Part shown: in pieces, positions 32,455 through 43,500 of the stretch
How positions within the stretch are numbered: position 1 is the first letter of the stretch
How the letters are laid out: each line of letters starts with the position of its first letter
Source: Agrocybe praecox
Lineage: Eukaryota > Basidiomycota > Agaricomycetes > Agaricales > Agrocybaceae
NCBI GenBank assembly: GCA_964017145.1
Contig: OZ024845.1
Span: 3,720,001-3,784,000 of the forward strand
DNA length: 64,000 nt
Direction: 5' to 3'
Position numbers and translations under genes: made by a program
The notes under the pieces: generated by a model
The model's input: only the letters and a program-made list of their open reading frames with translations
What the model was told of the DNA's origin: nothing
The model's database searches: none

Positions 32455-33778
32455 CTATGAATGGAGGGGCTCAGGAGATGGAGTTATAAAGAAACCGAAT
32501 CGGATAATTATTAGGGTATGAAAAATAAATAAAAAGTAGTAAAAGTAGTAAGTATATGATACGCAGAAAGACATTGTGTTGGAATGGTGATAGTGACAAT
32601 GATGATGGCGAATGGATGGGCAATTATTTGACCTAGGCCCACGACGGAAAGTAGGGAGTACTAAGAGAGGAAAAAAAAACATGAAAGCACTCCGCCGGGA
32701 TATATGGCAGATGAGAGGAAGAAAAGAAAAGAGATAGAGAACGGAGAAAACGGACAGCAAGGTCCACAAGAAATCTATCAGAGGAACGAAAATACGAAGA
32801 AAGAAAAAGAGAAACGAAATATATATATAAGAAATTTACAGACATCGGAAAACAGAAATTCGGCCTCAGATATAGAAGACTCGAAAAGTGACGAGATGAA
32901 GCGCGTCGCAGAAAGTAATTTGACAAAAATAAAAATAAACCCCGTCCTTCTTTCCCAAACACGACTGTGATCACCAACTATCCACCGCCCCAGACCACCT
33001 ATCCCTGCAAGCTCCGACGATTTTATTCCTCCTCCAACCAGGACATGCTAGATCTCCTTCGCCGATCCCTATTCAAATTCTAAGCCAGCATTTCGAATCC
33101 CCGAGGTAGCATCGTCGAATACCCAGGGAATCTGACAGTCCGAAGTTACGAATGAGTCAGAATGGAGTGTGAGGTGGCAGCGCACGCAAGTCTGTGTTAC
33201 AAGGGTGGGGTAGGTATGGCGATTGTTGAGTGTATGAGTGTGTATGTATGTTCGATGCTGCAGGGGCTTATGAATGTGCGTATGCGTGTATGTAGGCATG
33301 GTTTGGGCACAGGCACAGGTACTGGATGGGTGACATAGGTGCATAGGGTGATGACGACGACGACGACAAACAGATGATGGTGGAGGATGAGAGAATCTGT
33401 CATCCTGGGTAACATATATATATTCCATTCGTTCGCCATCTAGACATGAGCAGCAGAAAGGTCCGCATGTCTGCAAGAGGGGAAAATAATCAGTTTGCAT
33501 GTCCGACGGCCCAGATAAAAGGTGAGAACACGAGAAAAGGAAAATGAGAAGATGCCAGGCGTTCATGGTGTTGATGTACAAACTCGGTCTCGACAGCAGC
33601 AACAGATGCGGATCGAAAAGAACGAAGAAAAAAGAAGAAAAAAAAGGAGAAAAATATTAAAGAAAAGAAAGAAAAGAATACGTACTGCCATAATGTATCG
33701 TACAAAAACGTATATGTAACTCCTCAATTTCCCTTCAACCTTCTATATCCAAGCATCCAAGCTATACGTATCGTTCGT

Positions 33779-36130
33779 TCTATCCAACCTCATCAGCTCG
33801 ATGCTGAACCACATTTCATCCTTAGCGTCCTGCGATAGATCATCATAAGCCGGTCTCACCATACCAAAGCCAGAGCCAGAGCCAGTGGTGAAAGGGAATG
33901 CCGCCAGCCCAGGTTACATGAAAGGCGTGATAGGATCGGCGCTAGAAGATGTAACCAACCCACCAGTCGAAAATTTAAGCCAGCCAACGCCGGCGGAATG
34001 TTCATCATCGAATGCCAGTTCGCAGCTGAAGACAAGGCGCTGGAAGGAGCAGCAGAGTGTAATAGTGACGCAGACACGTTGGAATTCATGGACGTCGAAC
34101 GTGCAGCTGCATCCGGTGAAAATGGCATAGATGTGGGCATTGGTGGGGTTTGTAAACTCGCGTTGGCATTCTTGACGGTAGCTACAGCGGTGGTATCACC
34201 CTCGGGTCAGAGATAATGGGCATCTTCTGGTTCTGCGATCGATTACTAATAGACCTGCTCCTCCTTCTCCTCTCTTTCATCCATCGTATCCATCGACGAA
34301 TAAGCCTGCAATGCACCAGACGCCGTGCTTGGCGTAGCTCTGATGCTTGGACTTCCAGTGCTCTCCTTTGCGTTGGCCCCAGCATCCTTGCCACCAAAGA
34401 TCTTTTCCCTTCTCGTCCAACGGAGGAAGCATTCGAGTCTCCTCCAGCGGAAACTGCTGATACTGGAGTGCCAGGAACAGCCGGAGCCGTCGTTTCAGGT
34501 ATTTCGACAGGAGGAACCGACACGGGCGCTGGTGCTGGTGCTGGGGGTAATGCACTCGGAACGGTAGGAGCACAACAAGCTGTCGGTGGTGCTGGTACTG
34601 CTACTGCTACGGCAGGAGGTAAGCCAGGCACGGCCTTCTCATGCGTAGCACTTTGTTTATCCTCCTCCTTCCCCATCCTCCTACCTCCACACGGCTGCCT
34701 TCTTCTATGTTCCTTCGGCTTCGAATCGTATTCGATCTGGATGGTATGTCTGAACACTCCAAGAGATGGATTGACCGGGTGGTGAGAGGGTGTGGAAAGC
34801 AGCTCCGACAAAAGATGAAAACGAATCGTCTTCGCTCAGACTCAGTGCAGCAGGGCCAGCGAACTTCTTTTGGCCAGGATCTTCTCTGTTCTGTGGTGTA
34901 GCTGACTGAGGTTTGTAGCCAGCCGGCTTAGAAACGACAAACGGTGGTGGAGAAGTGAAGAACGATACAGAGGGGTCAATAGTAACGCCAGTAACGGGTA
35001 ACAAAGGCGAGCTCTCGTAGAGGTATTCAGGTTGGGTCGAACAGCTGCGAGGGGGCGTGGGTACAGTGGTGTTGGTTTGACCAGCGACGGCGGTAGTAAC
35101 AATCGGCGGAACTGCGTTGGACGACGCAGGCCTCTCGCTCCTCGCCTCCGAAAGATGGCTCTGCGCCCTAGGTGTCGGCGCGACGTTCGCATTGCCGCTG
35201 AGCGCTGCTGCTTGATGATGCTCTAGCTTCTCTAGATGTTCCACCGTCTTTCCAATGCGTTCGGCTAGCCGTCGGTCCAACTTCAAATCGCGATGCACGA
35301 TTCTCTTTTTGGAGGATGTAGCAGACACCCGAGACGAGTTGGGAGAAATAGTTTTGCTCCACCTTTTTGGTGCACATATCGGTGCATGAGGATGTGGCCT
35401 AGTTCGCCTCCAGAGGCGTATTCGAGAATTATATCGATGTAATGTCGTATAACCGGACGATATTTGCGTGTTTGAGCGTCTGCGAACGGAGAACAAAGAT
35501 TAATCAGTACAATAAATTTGTAAAGCACGATGACAGTGGTGTGTAAAATAAAATAAAATAAAATAAAATAAAACAAAAACTGTTTTCATGGCACCAAGTC
35601 AACGAAGGTCGAGATGGAGGTCCAAATAACATGGAAAGGACAAAGCAAATTAAAAAATATTTCTTGGAAATAAAAAGATGGGAATGAGAGCGTTGAAGGA
35701 AAGAGGATGGCCATGGGGAGAAGAAAAGATAGGAGTAAATAAACACACCTTTAAAACCTCAATTTCCCTCTCATTTTCACTCATCTTAACGGTACTGTCC
35801 ACATTACCCCTTTCCCAGGGTCTGGAGGAGCAAATACAGCCGAAATTTGGGGATGGTTCGACGTGGATGAGCAACCGCGTAAGCTAGGGCAGCTCTGTGC
35901 GCGTAAACGTCCGGTATGGGTACCTGGGCAAGTGCTGCTGCGTTCTGGTTCCCCCGGACTGATTCGAGGGGTCGCCGGCTGGCTCTGTTGATGATCCCGC
36001 TGGTTCGGAGAAAGAGTGACAGAGGCAGGTTACTGTTGGCGTCTAGGAGATTGTGGGCGCCGGTGGGCTCTGTGACGGGGGCATTGGCATGCCATTTTAC
36101 GTGTATCCTCCTGTGTCGTCGCCGTCACCG
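33779..36130 (-). pseudogene. KIN1/SNF1-like protein kinase relic, copy A
   Basis: On the minus strand an N-terminal piece reads YLLLQTLGKGNVDSTVKMSE, then NEREIEVLK. Next come IILEYASGGELGHILMHRY and then VHRDLKLDRRLAERIGKTVE. In an intact kinase of this type the Gly loop continues EFGKV, the VAVK Lys follows, and HRDLKLEN leads to DFG. Here LGKG jumps to GNVDSTV, losing the Lys, and HRDLKL jumps to DRRLAERIGK, losing DFG and the C-lobe. A Ser/Pro-rich tail and an ending like WFSIELMRLDRTNDTYSLDA (33790-33840) follow. It cannot be catalytic. Confidence 0.7.
35544..35574 (+). repeat. AAAAT microsatellite
   Basis: Tandem AAAAT units inside the intron-like part of kinase relic copy A. A related AAAAAT array is at 51361-51395 in copy B, but at a different position. 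Confidence 0.8.
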
Positions 36131-37030
36131 CCAGTTCGTGAGTGTGAATGACTCGAGGAAGAATATTGGGGTGCTGCAAGAGAAGTGGGCCGTTAGGCGT
36201 GATAGAGATGGGGCAGATACGGACCAAGGTGCTCGAAAGTTCCGTGTCTCTCAGCAACTCTCCCATCCTTCGTTCCCCGTTGTCACTTTACGATCCTTGT
36301 CCTTCCAGAAATAGCAGTATCGTTCTGTACCGCTTTCACGTCCTTCTTTCATCAACATCCTCCATTTTCTTCGTTGTGTTACGCGTTTTGTGTGCGCCTT
36401 CCAATACTTTCGTATCTCTTCTGTAATATCTCGCCCATTCAGCAACTTGACGCATAGGATTTAAATCGAAGAAAAGAGTCGAAAAAAAACAACTGATGGT
36501 TGGATACGAACGTACTTGATGCCATGTCGGGTTAGGGTTCGGATCAAAACCTGCATCTTTCCGTCAGATTGTTCACCATCTGTCCTTTCATCGTCTGTTC
36601 GTCGTACAAGTCCTATTTCGTCGGTGATTGTGATTTTGATGCGACCTTGTGCGTGTCGTTTCTTCATATTCTCTTCGTTTTCCGTAAACGCTCGCCCCGC
36701 TCTTAGCGTACTCTGGTCTCTGGTCAATCATTTAGTCACTATCAGCGTAGTGAAAAGTAATTCAACCTGTATGCTCTCTTGGCTCGTGTACGAATCGCGG
36801 AAGCCACAGCAAACGCTGGAGGCACGGCTCTGCAATTATCGATGACTGGTGGCCTTTTACAGCTTCTTTTGGAAGAGAAGAAAGGAGAGGAGTTAGCTTT
36901 TTCAGGGATCTGGTGCATAAGCGGCAAGCGTTGCTGATCACCACGAGTACACCGCGTATGAAATTGGCTTTGGGAATTCTGGGCTGGACCGACGACAACG
37001 TTTCAACTTCCCTAACTTCGCTGTGCACAT

Positions 37031-37411
37031 TGTCAGGGTTTCCCCTATTTTTCCTTATTTTTCTATATTTATTTCGCATTTTTCCCTTTTGTAGATGTGT
37101 AGATATCTTATCTGTTTCATATCTTTGATTATCTCTTGATTATCATTTGATTAGATACTTATCACTTTAATTTCCCATGAGCATAGCCTCATCCATTCTA
37201 CATCATTCTACATCATTCTTTTACTTTCTTTATGATGTCATTGCCTTACTCATCATTCCTTTCTATGATGTCATGGAGGAATATTCTAGAATAACTGTAG
37301 GGTATATATACTGGGCATGTATGTAGCTGTACCCTCAGCTTCAATCTCTTAGGATATCCACTATCATTGGTGTGATCTCTTAGAACCATTGAGTGTCTCT
37401 CTCTCTCTTCA

Positions 37412-37447
<36 letters not shown>

Positions 37448-37499
37448 GCTTTGTCTTTGTTGGTGGCCTTGTCACACTGATCTTAGTGTTGCCCTGACA
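37031..37499 (+). repeat. Solo LTR of the self-priming Gypsy family
   Basis: Starts TGTCAGGGTTTCCCC and ends GTTGCCCTGACA; highly similar to the inverse of 25187-25658, including the TATATATA box and AGCTTCAATCT start site. No gag or pol flanks it. The flanks share only CAT, so no clean 5-bp target duplication is seen. DNA to its left belongs to the kinase-relic block and to its right to the His-repeat relic, so it marks a junction. Confidence 0.88.
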
Positions 37500-38672
37500 C
37501 ATGCCCCATCCCGCTTCTTCGACGTCTTCTTGCTGCAGCTCCCTCTCACGGCACCCTTCGATCTGGATGTTGGACCCCAGAATCTGAATCATTACCACGC
37601 AGTGTATCATCACTGGTCGGCATCCGTTCCTCTCCCTAACGAATGTTTCGCGTTCACCAATGTCTCACTCACGGAGCTGGAACCACATTGTATTCGACAA
37701 CCCCCTTTGCTTCTGCATCATCGGCGGCGACCAAGAAGAACCTTAGCCATCCCTATCCCGAACGACGACCTGCACCACCCCAACACACCAGACCCTAACT
37801 TCTATTTGCCCTGCAGCCTCGTTCCCTTTCATGTTGTTGACTCTTTTCTACAATCACGTCAACAACACCGACGACTCGACGTCAAACACGAAGAGTTCAT
37901 ACGGCCATCGGCGTGCTTCGTCTGCATGGCTCATTCTAAGACTATCATGGACAATGGATGCGATGCGGCATTGTGGAGTTAGTGATGGTGGAGCACCGTT
38001 GGCTTGGTCTGCGCCTGATCTGGATGAACACGGGTTATTGTCGTTGGGACCCGTCTTGACGGTCGTGGATGCGGATTTGGATCCTGCGACGCTGTTGAGC
38101 GCGATTCATCCTTGGGTCGACATTTAGCCTACGCATCACCCGCACTTATTCAGAATTCAAACCAGCATCACCACTCACATTCTCATTTGCACTCGCACTC
38201 GGGCATTGATACAGCTCTCACCGGCGTCAACTTCCCGTATCCCACTTCCTCGGTATCAGCATCAGCATCGGCCATTGAATCGCCTGCGCCTTTTTCTTTC
38301 GACGATGTCGGTGATGCCCTTGCCATTCCAGGCGGCGGCATCAATCCTAGTTCGCCCTATGATATGGCCACGTATGTGCAGAACGCCCAGCAGCAGCAGT
38401 TTGTACACATTTACAGTTCTCTTGATATTGCATCTGTCTGAGAAATCTGTGGCCGCCATCAAGACAAACAGCAGCAATAATAGCACACAGGCACCAGTGA
38501 TAATGGTGGCGTGGATTCCTACCAGTCGCCGTTTGGATCGCCGTGCGATCTGCATTATCACCAGCTGCTGTACGTAGGCATGCCCACGTCTGTGGCAGAC
38601 GTTGATGGTAGTGCTTGGGGTGTTGATGCTAATGTGATGTACCAGCGCACACTAGATGTTGCAAGGTTGATA
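37500..38672 (+). pseudogene. His-repeat protein relic, outside copy
   Basis: It carries FTNVSLTELEPHCI, RRRPRRTLAIPIPNDDLHHP, then HHHSHSHLHSHSGIDTALTG and VNFPYPTSSVSASASAIESP, in the same order as the pieces at 12.5-13.5 kb inside the giant transposon. Frames are broken. The Tc1 element is inserted at its right end. Confidence 0.5.
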
Positions 38673-38674
38673 TA

Positions 38675-38889
38675 CAGTGGGGGACAAAACTGTTACAATG
38701 TTTTGTACATTTCAAGTAAACCTGAAATAACTTGGGAGCCAGGCAAGCTAGAACCTTGAAATTTTAAATGTAGATAGTCCTGGATGTTATCTACCCAAAC
38801 ATATGTCAATGATTATGTAAGCACCATTTCTTCCCACACTACAAATTATTTAAAAGTACAAGTACATTATAACAGTTTTGTCCCTCTCA
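38675..38889 (+). repeat. Tc1 left inverted repeat
   Basis: Begins CAGTGGGGGACAAAACTGTT. Its inner end reads AACAGTTTTGTCCC, the inverse of its own outer end, so the repeat is itself bounded by an inverted motif. Confidence 0.92.
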
Positions 38890-38954
38890 GCCAAATCACC
38901 TGACTTTATTGATTACACCCAAATAAGTGCAAATAAAATCATGTGATTGGTTGG

Positions 38955-39013
38955 GAAAAGGTATATATACTCTTGTACGATGCTTGTGGCCCCCCACAAC
39001 TCATTATTTCACT
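38955..39013 (+). promoter_or_regulatory. Tc1 transposase TATA region
   Basis: GTATATATACTC at about 38961 lies roughly 50 bp before the ATG. An upstream GTG would extend the frame but lies before this TATA. Confidence 0.5.
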
Positions 39014-40030
39014 ATGCACTGCATTACTACTGCCCAACGCACCCACATCATTCATCTTCTTACCCAAGGTCATTCTGCTCACCAAATTGAAGCTATTACT
39101 GGTTGTTCCATTGCCTCTATATCCCGTATCCGCAACAGATACTGCTCTGACCTTCCCAAGTCCACTGGTGGTTGTCCTCGCAAGCTTTCACCATCCAATA
39201 TCAAATATGCCATATGCCTTATCTCTTCTCGCAAGGCTGAAAATGCTATTGAGGTTGCCAAAACCTTGAAAAACATTACCAACCAGTCTCTATCATCAAA
39301 GACTGTTTGCAGAGCACTTTGGAGCACTGGATTAAAGGCTGTAGTCAAGAAGAAACAGCCTTTTCTCTCCAAACGACATAAGAAGGAACGCATGGACTTT
39401 GCAATGAGCCATATACACTGGACTGTTGATGACTGGAAGCGTGTTGTCTACACAGATGAGACCAAAGTCAATCATTTGGGGTCAGATGGGAGGAAGTGGG
39501 TGTGGAAAATGCCAGGAGAGAGGCTTAGTGATAGACTGGTAGAGGGCACTGTCAAATTTGCAGGAGGGAATTTGATGTTTTGGGGCTGTATGTTTTGGGA
39601 AGGAGTTGGGTATGGGACCAAGATTGATGGGAGGATGGATGCTGACCTCTATGTGTCCATTCTGGATGATGAACTCCAGCAAAGCCTTGCATATTACAAC
39701 AAGAACCCAGAGGATGTCATTTTTCAGCAAGACAATGACCCCAAGCACAAGAGCAAAAAGGCCATGAACTGGCTAAAAGACAGTGGTATGGAAGTTATGG
39801 TGTGGCCCCCTCAATCAGCAGACCTCAACCCAATTGAACACCTTTGGTTTCATCTCAAGGCAAGGCTTGGAGACTATGAAACAGCCCCTTCTAGCATAGC
39901 AGAACTTTGGGAAAGGACACAGAAGGTGTGGAATGAAATTCCAGCCTCTGTGTGTCAGAATTTGATAGAAAGTATGCCTAGAAGGGTTGCAGCTGTTTCT
40001 AAGGCCAAGGGAGGCTATACCAAGTACTGA
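39014..40030 (+). CDS. Tc1-family DD34E transposase, intact
   Basis: 338 residues from ATG 39014; the longer frame would need a GTG start. The N-terminus has two helix-turn-helix units (LLTQGHSAHQIEAITGCSIA and a second near SSKTVCRAL). Catalytic Asp 1 is in VVYTDETKVNHLG, Asp 2 in IFQQDNDPKHK, and Glu in SADLNPIEHLW. There are 34 residues between Asp 2 and Glu, the DD34E spacing. It cuts and pastes the surrounding element at TA sites. No stops or frameshifts; single exon. Confidence 0.95.
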   Translation: MHCITTAQRTHIIHLLTQGHSAHQIEAITGCSIASISRIRNRYCSDLPKSTGGCPRKLSPSNIKYAICLISSRKAENAIEVAKTLKNITNQSLSSKTVCRALWSTGLKAVVKKKQPFLSKRHKKERMDFAMSHIHWTVDDWKRVVYTDETKVNHLGSDGRKWVWKMPGERLSDRLVEGTVKFAGGNLMFWGCMFWEGVGYGTKIDGRMDADLYVSILDDELQQSLAYYNKNPEDVIFQQDNDPKHKSKKAMNWLKDSGMEVMVWPPQSADLNPIEHLWFHLKARLGDYETAPSSIAELWERTQKVWNEIPASVCQNLIESMPRRVAAVSKAKGGYTKY

Positions 40031-40056
40031 ATAGTGTAAATAGTATATAATTTTCG

Positions 40057-40269
40057 AGAGGGACAAAACCGTTACAATGTACTTGTACTTTTAAATAATT
40101 TGTAGTGTGGGAAAAAATGGAGTTTACATAATCATTGACATATGTTTGGGTAGATAACATCCAGGACTATCTACATTTAAAATTTCAAGGTTCTAGCTTG
40201 CCTGGCTCCCAAGTTATTTCAGGTTTACTTGAAATGTACAAAACATTGTAACGGTTTTGTCCCCCACTG
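40057..40269 (-). repeat. Tc1 right inverted repeat
   Basis: Inverse of 38675-38889 with only a few mismatches (for example ACCGTT for ACTGTT), ending CCCCCACTG before the TA. Confidence 0.92.
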
Positions 40270-40543
40270 TATAAATAACCTTCCGTATTTCAGCCAACAA
40301 ATGACGATAGTAGCCAGAGTTGAATAATTAATCCATCCCTCACATGTGTAAGATAAATCCCTGTGTACTTATCCATACACGCGCGCATTGGAATTCCCTT
40401 GCGCGAACCTCTCCGTGTGTCAAAACTGCCCCTTAGTCTCACACAATGAGGCCACCTTCACCACAATATATGATAAGTAGAAGGCCTATAGCAAAAGAAG
40501 ATACAAAGAAGGTAGGCATTGTTTGAAAACACATTGCCACTAT
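40270..40543. other. Spacer between Tc1 and the NLR gene
   Basis: About 270 bp, probably the 3' untranslated region of the minus-strand NLR gene. No other feature seen. Confidence 0.4.
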
Positions 40544-43500
40544 TCATAGTGCTGCATTCATATCAAAAATAACTACAAGGCCGGATCGGTAACCCAAACA
40601 TATTTGGTTGCCCCAAGTTGAGGAGCAGGAGATGTCGTGATATTGAGGGGGGATCCAGCAGTGACGGAGGCTGGCCATTATCCATTCACTATTGTCTGAT
40701 ATCCGAAGAGTGGAAGATTGCTGCGAGTGATAAAAAATGCAGAATTCGTAGGGATTAGTTCTGTTCACTCTACTGCCATCGGGAAATGTGACAGACTCGT
40801 CTGAAGTGGACATTGATTGAGAACTGCCCGTCGTGACATTCCAAATTCGGACTGTTTTGTCGCCTGATCCAGAGATGACTCGGCTACCATCCTGCGAGAA
40901 TGCGACAGAGTTCACCGGATATGTGTGGCCCTCCAGCTCAGCCTCCACCTCGCCCATCATCACATTCCAAATTCGGACTGTTTTGTCGTCTGATCCAGAG
41001 ACGACTCGGCTACCGTCCTGCGAGAATGCGACAGACCTCACCCAATCTGTGTGGCCCTTCAGCTCAGCCTCCACCTCGCCCGTCATCACATTCCAAATTC
41101 GGACTGTTTCGTCGGATGATCCAGAGACAACTCTGCTACCATCCTGCGAGAATGCGACAGAGGTCACCAAATCTGTGTGGCCCTTCAGCTCAGTCTCCAC
41201 TTCACCTGTTGTCACATTCCAAATTCGGACTGTTTCGTCGTCTGATCCAGAGACGACTCGGCTACCATCCTGCGAGAATGCGACAGACCTCACCCAATCT
41301 GTGTGGCCCTTCAGCTCAGCCTCCACCTCACCCGTTGTCACATTCCAAATTCGGACTGTTTTGTCGTCTGATCCAGAGATGACTCGGCTACCGTCCTGCG
41401 AGAATGCGACCGAGTTCACCGGATATGTGTGGCCCTCCAGCTCAGCCTCCACCTCACCCGTTGTCACATTCCAAATTCGGAGTGTTTCGTCGGATGATCC
41501 AGAGATGACTCGGCTACCGTCCTGCGAGAATGCGACAGACCTCACCCAATCTGTGTGGCCCTTCAGCTCAGCCTCCGCCTCGCCCGGCATCACATTCCAA
41601 ATTCGGAGTGTTTTGTCGTCTGATCCAGAGACGACTCGGCTACCGTCCTGCGAGAATGCGACAGACCTCACCCAACCTGTGTGGCCCTTCAGCTCAGCCT
41701 CCGCCTTGCCCGTCATCACATTCCAAATTCGGACTGTTTTGTCGTCTGATCCAGAGACGACTCGGCTACCATCCTGCGAGAATGCGACAGAGTTCACCGG
41801 ATCTGTGTGGCCCTTCAGCTCAGCCTCCACCTCGCCCGTCATCACATTCCAAATTCGGACTGTTTTGTCGTCTGATCCAGAGACGACTCGGCTACCGTCC
41901 TGCGAGAATGCGACCGAGTTCACCGGATATGTGTGGCCCTCCAGCTCAGCCTCCACCTCACCCGTTGTCACATTCCAAATTCGGAGTGTTTCGTCGGATG
42001 ATCCAGAGATGACTCGGCTACCATCCTGCGAGAATGCGACAGACCTCACCGAATCTGTGTGGCCCTTCAGCTCAGCCTCCGCCTTGCCCGTCATCACATT
42101 CCAAATTCGGACTGTTTTGTCGTCTGATCCAGAGACGACTCGGCTACCGTCCTGCGAGAATGCGACAGACCTCACCCAATCTGTGTGGCCCTTCAGCTCA
42201 GTCTCCACCCCACCCGTTGTCACATTCCAAATTCGGACTGTTTTGTCGTCTGATCCAGAGACGACTTGGCTACCATCCTGCGAGAATGCGACAGAGTTCA
42301 CCATTGACCCATTTCTTATAACGTGCTCTGTTGCCCTCCACAAGTCAGATAATCCAAGAATGACTTTTGGCACTCTGCTGACATCTGCAACATAGGTCTT
42401 GCGTATCAATGATTTTTTCGGAATCCAAACAAGTGCAGACTGGTAGATCTCCATGCAGTGTTTCTGGACAACTTCAAAATTCATTTGTAGACATCGGCGG
42501 GCGTCATCAACAAACAAACAAAGATCATGGTATTGAAAGCTCTGTCAATCAAAAGACTATTAGACTCACAAAAAAAAAGTCTTCATTCTGGTCCACAACT
42601 TACTGATAAAACGGTGGCAATGCTGCTGAGGGATTTCAGTCCTGTCTCTAATTCCCCCAGCATGCTGAGACACTCGACCCAGTGCAAAAGATGTTCATGC
42701 AGAAAATGGCGAAGAGTGTTAACAAGTTCAGTATTGAATACCTTAACTTCTGCTAAATGAGCAGCCCAATAGACACATGAGTATTTGAGCGCTTCAGAGA
42801 TTTTGCCAACGTTTTCCACAGAGTTGGTCCTTTCTCTATGCGAAATTGTTAATTCTTTGGGGATGTCGCATATGTTGTACTTTAGTGACCGGTTCATCTG
42901 CTTCAAACATTTGAGAGCTAGCAGTTGATGACCCTCTGAAGCATCCAAAGCACGGAATGAGGAGCGCTCGGAAGTAAAACGGTCAGGAGAACAACGGACA
43001 GGACTGGTTATGAAGTCAGGAAACGAGGCGTGGAATGGAGCAACCACGGCCCCTGGTTGTTCAGGAATGTGAATAACAGAGGCGAGCGGCGACAAATGCT
43101 CGTCCACGTCGTTCCTTTCAGATAGAGATTCAATGGCTTCCATTGGCAACGGATTTCGAAGGAATATGATGATCAACATGAGGTCCCTCATGGGAGTAAG
43201 TTCATCTGACGGCTTCTCCTTACAGACCATTTCCAAAATACATATGTAAAGAGTGTCAATGTCAGTTTTGAACTCGGTGCCAACCGATTCCAGGCCTTGT
43301 TCAGCCATTTTGGAAAGACGAGACTTGTAGCGCTTGCCACCGCTGGCAATGTAACGAACCGCAGTTGCTGCGTAGATGAAGAGTGTACCGGAACGTGCAG
43401 TGAGGCCGTCTAGCTCGGATTGCAAGGGCCATTCTTCTGCAGTACGACGACGGTCGTCATTCCTGATGTTGGCTAAGGACGTCTGGAGATACTTGCGGAT

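Larger units (their letters stand above)
32455..36850. repeat. Duplicated block, copy A (paralogue at 51.0-55.25 kb)
   Basis: In the same order as 51038-55250, this block has an A-rich purine tract after TTATTAGGGTATGAAAAA, a GTATG-rich tract (33210-33300), the tail of a kinase relic, a Ser/Pro/Ala-rich region, kinase N-lobe pieces and a GGGTTAGGGTTCGG module (36532). The copies are clearly diverged, with many indels, so the duplication is not recent. Confidence 0.8.
38675..40269 (+). mobile_element. Tc1-like transposon, complete (1595 bp)
   Basis: Flanked by TA on both sides (38673-38674 and 40270-40271), the usual Tc1/mariner target duplication. Terminal inverted repeats are about 213 bp and nearly identical. 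The single transposase gene lacks stops. All parts needed for movement are visible. Confidence 0.95.

Noticed and set aside
36526..36546. GGGTTAGGG as a telomere remnant
   Set aside because: Only one and a half telomere-like units occur, inside a longer shared module, so an interstitial telomere is not supported.
38927..39013. Upstream GTG extension of the Tc1 transposase
   Set aside because: The extension starts before the TATA box at 38961 and lacks family similarity; ATG 39014 begins the helix-turn-helix region.
40833..42395. 520-codon open frame antisense to the WD40 repeats
   Set aside because: It is a by-product of the 126-bp repeat: one open antisense repeat stays open in all copies. 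The composition is Ser/Thr-rich and matches no family.
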